A stretch of 10,060 nt of DNA from positions 1 to 10,060 of the forward strand of contig JACQAX010000026.1 of the NCBI GenBank assembly GCA_016194795.1, given 5' to 3'. Below, in pieces: positions 6,325-10,060 of this stretch. A program made the position numbers and the translations under genes. The notes under the pieces were generated by a model. The model saw nothing but the letters and a program-made list of their open reading frames with translations, was not told the origin of the DNA and ran no database searches. Position 1 is the first letter of the stretch; each line of letters begins with the position of its first letter. The DNA is from Deltaproteobacteria bacterium (GTDB taxonomy: Bacteria; Bdellovibrionota; UBA1018; UBA923).

Positions 6325-8382
6325 TCAGGCGGCGAGCTTCAGGCGCGCATCGGTCGAGAGCACGGCGACGCGGTACTCGGCGCCATGCTTGTCGCGAACC
6401 GCGAAGTCGCGCGCGACGAAGTTGCGGGCGAGCGCGGGAGAGGCCTGCTCCGCCTCGCGGGCGACCTTCTCGAGCATGACGAGCAGCGTGCGGTCGGCGG
6501 CCGTGCCCGGCGCCTTGCGCTCCATCTCGAGCGTGCGCGCGGCCTCGACGAAGGGGCTCGTGTTTCCAGCCTCCTCCCAGTACGCCTCGCGATGGCCCGC
6601 CATGTCCTCCCAGATCGGCCGGATGCTCCCGAGCGCGATGCTCGCGCGGAAGTAGAAGCCGTCGACGCCCGGCGGAAACAGCCCCTGCCGCTTGAGCTCG
6701 CCGGCCAGGAGCTCCGAGACGCGGCCGATGTCGGCGAAGGCCTTGAGCGCGGTCGCAACCACGTCGGGCGTTTTCTCGGCGTCGAAAAAGACGATGACCT
6801 CGTCGCCCTTGCGGTTGATGATCGTGCCGCCGAGCCCCAGCGCCGCCGTGTAGACCTGCGAGCGCCAGGCGCCGACCAGGTCGAGCGAGCGGTTGACCGC
6901 GCGCTGCTTGTAGAAGGGCTCGGACGATTTGAGATCCGCGACGAAAAGCACCCCGTTGATCAGCTCGGGCAGCACGGGGCGCCGGTGGTACTCGGAAACA
7001 GGCGCCTTGCGCACGAGCGCCTCGTCCTCGGCATACTCCTTGAGCGCGATCGCCGCGAAGTAAACCATGAAGCCGAGCAGCTCGAACCCTTTCCAGAACG
7101 TGCGAAAGCTCGTGGGAAGCAGCTTGTGGCCGTCGAGGAAATAGTAAGTCGCGACGAGCGCCAGGCCTCCGCCGAAGAGCAGCAGGCGTCGCGCGCGCAC
7201 CGGAATCGCGCCCGCCAGATCGCGCGCCGTGAGGATCGCGAACGCCTGCAGCAGGCACGCGAGGCCGCCGAGCAGGAAGCCGAGCGGCGTGACGGTCGAG
7301 ACGAGCGCCTCGCGCCACGCGATGCGCTCCTGGATGCCCGGCGCCAACAGGGGCGCGCAGGCGGCCGCGATGATCGTCAGCGCGAGCCCGACACGAAGAG
7401 CGCGATGGCTCGTGCGGGCGAACGAAAAGCCGAGCAGCGCGGCGAAGCCCGAGAGCGCGACGCGGTTGGCGAGCCCGATCCCCAGCGCCGTTCCGTACTC
7501 GAGCTGGCGCTGGAGAAAGTCGACCCAGCGCGCCTCCCAGCCGGCGGCGGCCAGGCTGAAGAGCGCGAGGTAGAAGTACTCCTGCTTGGCGGGCGAAGGC
7601 GCCCAGAGGAAGAAAAACAGCGCCGCGAGCAGCGTGAACGAAAGCGCGAGCGCGAGCGGCCGCCCGCACTCCCAGAAGCGCATCATGAACGTGTACTGAT
7701 CGGCGGTCGCGGGCCGCACGAAGCCGAGCGGGAGGTTGTCGCAGAAATGGTCGGGCGGAATGTGCTCCTCGTCGAAATGCACGTGGATCGCCACGCGCAG
7801 CGGGCGGGTCGACCGGAGGTCGGCGGCGCTGAGCTGCAGCAGGATCGGCGCCGGGTCGTTCGAGCCGCGCGCGGCCTTGACGAAAACGCCGTTCACCCAG
7901 ATGCGATAGCTCGAGTAGAGATGACTCAGCATGAGCTGGGTGGCGCCGAGCTGCCTGGCCGCGGCGAGCGTCTCGGGCGGAAGCGTCAGGCCGAGCCAGA
8001 AATCCTTCCAGAGCCTTTTTTTCACCCGCTCCTCGTGGTCGGCGCCGAACCGGGGCGCTCCGTCGCGCCAGAGCAGCGGGCTCGTCGAGTTGGCGATGCA
8101 GCCCGGCGAGTCGCGCGCGATGTCGGGACACGGCTCGGGCGACGAGCCGTAGTGCACGCGAAGATCCGCGTCCTTGAGAAAAAGCTCGGGCTCGAGCCGG
8201 TACCAATGCGAGACGCTCCGCCAGAACGGCGGCCCCCACGTCAGCGCGAGCGCGGCGAAGCAGAGCGCGAAAATGGCGTAGAACGCGCGGGGCGCCCGGC
8301 CGTCGAGGATCTCGGCGCGGTCGGCCTCGGAGCGCTCGAGCCATTTCGAAGCGCGAAGTAACGTTGCGGTGACAAAGCCCAT
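6325..8382 (-). CDS. 7TMR-DISM membrane receptor with degenerate class III nucleotidyl cyclase domain
   Basis: This 685-residue protein has an N-terminal membrane anchor (about 33-52) and a periplasmic region (about 55-240) with a jelly-roll-like motif SYRIWVNGVFV (158-168) and Cys85/Cys95. Seven membrane helices lie between about 243 and 447, the 7TMR-DISM layout of ligand-sensing receptors. The cytoplasmic C-terminus (about 472-625) matches class III adenylate/guanylate cyclases in outline: NGVLFVADLK (metal Asp483), IINRKGDEVIVFF (metal Asp527), FYFRASIALGSI, and FVEAAR. In active cyclases the last motif is VNxAaR; here the Asn position is Val while Arg616 is kept, and the Lys before GD looks replaced. 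Activity is therefore uncertain: it may be weak, altered or regulatory only. GAGTAGG serves as a modest ribosome binding site. The stop lies 12 bases from convergent ftsK, and the beta-glucosidase gene ends 56 bases upstream in the same direction, suggesting an operon. Confidence 0.82.
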   Translation of the reverse strand: MGFVTATLLRASKWLERSEADRAEILDGRAPRAFYAIFALCFAALALTWGPPFWRSVSHWYRLEPELFLKDADLRVHYGSSPEPCPDIARDSPGCIANSTSPLLWRDGAPRFGADHEERVKKRLWKDFWLGLTLPPETLAAARQLGATQLMLSHLYSSYRIWVNGVFVKAARGSNDPAPILLQLSAADLRSTRPLRVAIHVHFDEEHIPPDHFCDNLPLGFVRPATADQYTFMMRFWECGRPLALALSFTLLAALFFFLWAPSPAKQEYFYLALFSLAAAGWEARWVDFLQRQLEYGTALGIGLANRVALSGFAALLGFSFARTSHRALRVGLALTIIAAACAPLLAPGIQERIAWREALVSTVTPLGFLLGGLACLLQAFAILTARDLAGAIPVRARRLLLFGGGLALVATYYFLDGHKLLPTSFRTFWKGFELLGFMVYFAAIALKEYAEDEALVRKAPVSEYHRRPVLPELINGVLFVADLKSSEPFYKQRAVNRSLDLVGAWRSQVYTAALGLGGTIINRKGDEVIVFFDAEKTPDVVATALKAFADIGRVSELLAGELKRQGLFPPGVDGFYFRASIALGSIRPIWEDMAGHREAYWEEAGNTSPFVEAARTLEMERKAPGTAADRTLLVMLEKVAREAEQASPALARNFVARDFAVRDKHGAEYRVAVLSTDARLKLAA

Positions 8383-8438
8383 CGCCTACTCATCGGACGG
8401 AGCGCGCGCGTGCCAGCTGGGCAGGATTTGCCGCCGCT

Positions 8439-9791
8439 TTATTTGCAGAGCCGCAGCGAGTTCGTGGCGGCGGCGTCGCTCAGGATCTCGGCGCTGGGCC
8501 GGATCGTGCGCTGCTGGGTATCGTAGTTCACGGCGACGAGGCCGAAGCGCGGAGCGAAGCCCAGGATCCACTCCCAGTTGTCGATCAGCGCCCAGTGCAT
8601 GTAGCCACGCACGTCGGCGCCGTCGTCGATGGCGTACGACACCTGCTTGAGGTGGTCGCAGAGGAACTGCCGGCGCATCGTATCGCCCGCGTCGGCGATC
8701 CCGTTCTCGGTGATGTAGACGGGCCAGCCGAAGCTCGACGCCTTCATGATGCTCTTGTACATGCCCTCGGGGTAGATCTCCCAGCCCAGGTCGTTGTGGG
8801 GCGCGTCCACCTTGGTCATGATGTCGAACTTCTGCGGCGAGCCGAGGTCGAACTTGATCAGGTCGCGCGTGTAATAGTTGATGCCGACGTAGTCGAGGGC
8901 GCCCTTCATCCCGGGCACCTCTTCGCTGTAGTCGACGAGGAAGGGGATGCTCAGCTTGAGGTGGCCCGTCTTGAGCGAGCGCAGGATCTGGCTGTTCCAG
9001 AAGTCGTCGATGAAAACGGCGAGCAGCGCATCGAGCGGGTTCCACCAGCTGTTGCCCTCGAAAACGCGCATGTGGTGCGCGAAGCCGACGCGCGCGCTCG
9101 GGATGAGGTCGTGGATGATGTTGTAGGCCTTCGCGTGCGCCTTCACGAGATTGGCGAGCACCTGGACGCCCTGCTTGAGATCGGTCTTGCCCGGCGGCGT
9201 GAGGCCGACGACGTAGCCGGTGAGCACCATCACGTTCGGCTCGTTCACCGTGAGCCAGTAGTCGACGAGGTCACCCAGCCCGAGGACGACGCGCGCGGTG
9301 TACTGCGCGAACCACGTCACCGTCTCGGCGTTGGTCCAGCCGCCCTGGTCGGTCACCCAGATCGGCGTGGTGAAATGGTGGAGCGTGACCATCGTTTTGA
9401 GGCCGCGGTCGTGTGCCGCCTTGAGCACGTCGCGGTAGTGCTTGATCTCGGCCCAGTTCCAGACGCCCTGGCTCGGCTCGATGCGCGACCACTCGATCGA
9501 AAGACGATGGGAGTTGTGGTGCATCTGCTGGGCGAGGCTGAAGTCGGTGTCGTAGAGATGATAGCTGTCGTCGGCCAGGCCGGCGCGATCCTTGGTGTGG
9601 CCACCGAGCTCCCACTGGTACCAGTCGCTATTGTAGTTTCCGCCCTCGACTTGATGCGCCGCGGTAGCCGCACCCCAGAGGAAGTTCTTCGGGAAAGTGA
9701 TGGGTTTCGGCCTGCGAGGCGCGGCACCCATGGCAGCAACGCCAATGGCCACGATCGCGACGAGCAAAACTAAAAGACGAGTGTTCCTCAT
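8439..9791 (-). CDS. Secreted glycoside hydrolase family 1 beta-glucosidase
   Basis: This 450-residue protein covers the full GH1 barrel. These enzymes hydrolyse beta-linked glucosides or galactosides with retention of configuration. The acid/base is E184 in TVNEPN, and the nucleophile is E362 in ITENG. Sugar-subsite residues are also visible: Q47 in AAHQVEG, H138-H139 in TLHHF, and the Trp/Glu run DNWEW (404-408). The N-terminal FPKNFLWGAATAAHQ is the classic GH1 opening. The ATG at 9791 gives MRNTRLLVLLVAIVAIGVAAMGAA, a signal peptide or anchor, so the enzyme acts in the periplasm or outside. GGGGGGAAAGAG just upstream is a good ribosome binding site, making the in-frame Met at 9956 unlikely. 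Only 56 bases without a clear terminator separate its stop from the receptor gene. Natural substrate (cello-oligosaccharides or plant glucosides) is inferred. Confidence 0.93.
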   Translation of the reverse strand: MRNTRLLVLLVAIVAIGVAAMGAAPRRPKPITFPKNFLWGAATAAHQVEGGNYNSDWYQWELGGHTKDRAGLADDSYHLYDTDFSLAQQMHHNSHRLSIEWSRIEPSQGVWNWAEIKHYRDVLKAAHDRGLKTMVTLHHFTTPIWVTDQGGWTNAETVTWFAQYTARVVLGLGDLVDYWLTVNEPNVMVLTGYVVGLTPPGKTDLKQGVQVLANLVKAHAKAYNIIHDLIPSARVGFAHHMRVFEGNSWWNPLDALLAVFIDDFWNSQILRSLKTGHLKLSIPFLVDYSEEVPGMKGALDYVGINYYTRDLIKFDLGSPQKFDIMTKVDAPHNDLGWEIYPEGMYKSIMKASSFGWPVYITENGIADAGDTMRRQFLCDHLKQVSYAIDDGADVRGYMHWALIDNWEWILGFAPRFGLVAVNYDTQQRTIRPSAEILSDAAATNSLRLCK

Positions 9792-9889
9792 CTCTTTCCC
9801 CCCATCATTCAAGGCTTCCATCTTTGTCACGGATGCGCAATGGACAGAACCTGCCGATCTGTTGTACGAGCCTCGCCAGGGGGAAATAG
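9792..9889. promoter_or_regulatory. Divergent intergenic region between beta-glucosidase and nuclease genes
   Basis: These 98 bases must carry both 5' regions. G-rich ribosome binding sites are visible at each end (complement of CTCTTTCCCCCC near 9792-9803, and GGGGGAAATAG at about 9879-9889). I found no convincing -35/-10 pair on either strand. Confidence 0.45.
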
Positions 9890-10060
9890 ATGAAAGCATC
9901 GATACGTGTTTTTCTGACCGTGGCGTGTTTGATCTGCGGCATCGCCGCGTTCGCAAAGGCGTTTGCGGGCGAGCCGAAAATGCTGCGCGGCACCGTCTCG
10001 AAAGTTTCCGATGGCGACACCATCCACTTCGTCGACCATGACTCGGGCGAGACGCTCAAG
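9890..10060 (+). CDS. Secreted thermonuclease-like (SNase domain) protein, N-terminal part
   Basis: An ATG at 9890 opens 57 codons that run off the window. The first 26 residues (MKASIRVFLTVACLICGIAA..) form a signal peptide ending near AFA-G. Residues 34-48 read GTVSKVSDGDTIHFV, the first strand motif of staphylococcal-nuclease-like domains (G.V..V.DGDTI), where an Asp in DGDT helps bind calcium. Such proteins cleave DNA or RNA outside the cytoplasm. GGGGGAAATAG just upstream is a good ribosome binding site. The catalytic Arg and Glu residues would lie further on and cannot be checked here. It is divergent from the beta-glucosidase gene. Confidence 0.82.
   Translation, partial: MKASIRVFLTVACLICGIAAFAKAFAGEPKMLRGTVSKVSDGDTIHFVDHDSGETLK

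Noticed and set aside
4866..6479. Long + strand ORF (537 codons) overlapping ftsK
   Set aside because: Arg-rich out-of-frame reading of the same conserved FtsK region.
6385..8361. Long + strand ORF (658 codons) opposite the receptor gene, and a minus-strand alternative frame at 6305-8344
   Set aside because: Compositionally biased (Arg/Ala/Glu) shadows; the 6325-8382 frame has membrane helices and cyclase motifs.
8383..8438. Terminator between the beta-glucosidase and receptor genes
   Set aside because: Only a short TGCC/GGCA stem is present, with no T-run on the minus strand.
8595..9773. + strand ORF (392 codons) opposite the beta-glucosidase
   Set aside because: Shadow of a gene with complete GH1 catalytic motifs on the other strand.
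1..10060. CRISPR array, insertion sequence, phage or defence island
   Set aside because: No regularly spaced repeats, transposase, integrase or recognisable defence gene was seen; the content is core metabolic, envelope and division genes.

Overview
The window looks like chromosomal DNA from a GC-rich Gram-negative (diderm) bacterium. The evidence is two outer-membrane beta-barrel proteins with signal peptides and aromatic C-termini, an NtrC-type sigma-54 activator, and a 7TMR-DISM membrane receptor. The mix resembles deltaproteobacteria or Bdellovibrionota, but no single gene fixes the lineage, so this placement is tentative.

Layout. On the + strand at 1-525 is the C-terminal third of a sigma-54 enhancer-binding protein. 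It overlaps by one base a NUDIX hydrolase of the CoA-pyrophosphatase type (525-1103), followed by a small outer-membrane barrel protein (1139-1792). A strong terminator hairpin (1824-1851) separates this block from a convergent minus-strand porin-like gene (1880-2952), which is split by a frameshift near 2400-2425. A 323-base AT-richer gap (2953-3275) holds several hairpins and a possible small RNA. A minus-strand ROK sugar kinase (3276 to 4050 or 4086) follows; it has lost its frame and about 65-80 codons near its N-terminus. Divergent from it is the DNA translocase gene ftsK (4109-6312), also broken: the alpha domain is missing and the frame changes at about 5123-5127. Facing ftsK across 12 bases is a minus-strand 685-residue 7TMR-DISM receptor with a degenerate class III nucleotidyl cyclase domain (6325-8382). 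Upstream of it in the same direction is a secreted family 1 beta-glucosidase (8439-9791). A divergent + strand gene starting at 9890 and running off the window encodes a secreted staphylococcal-nuclease-like protein.

Functional links are loose. The beta-glucosidase and the ROK kinase could both serve sugar use, and the beta-glucosidase and receptor may form an operon. The most notable points are the three coding lesions within 2.7 kb, two of them domain-sized losses in conserved genes (an assembly or sequence error is the simplest explanation), the receptor-cyclase with an incomplete active site, and the possible + strand small RNA. I found no CRISPR array, insertion sequence, tRNA or rRNA, and no clear new defence or mobile system.
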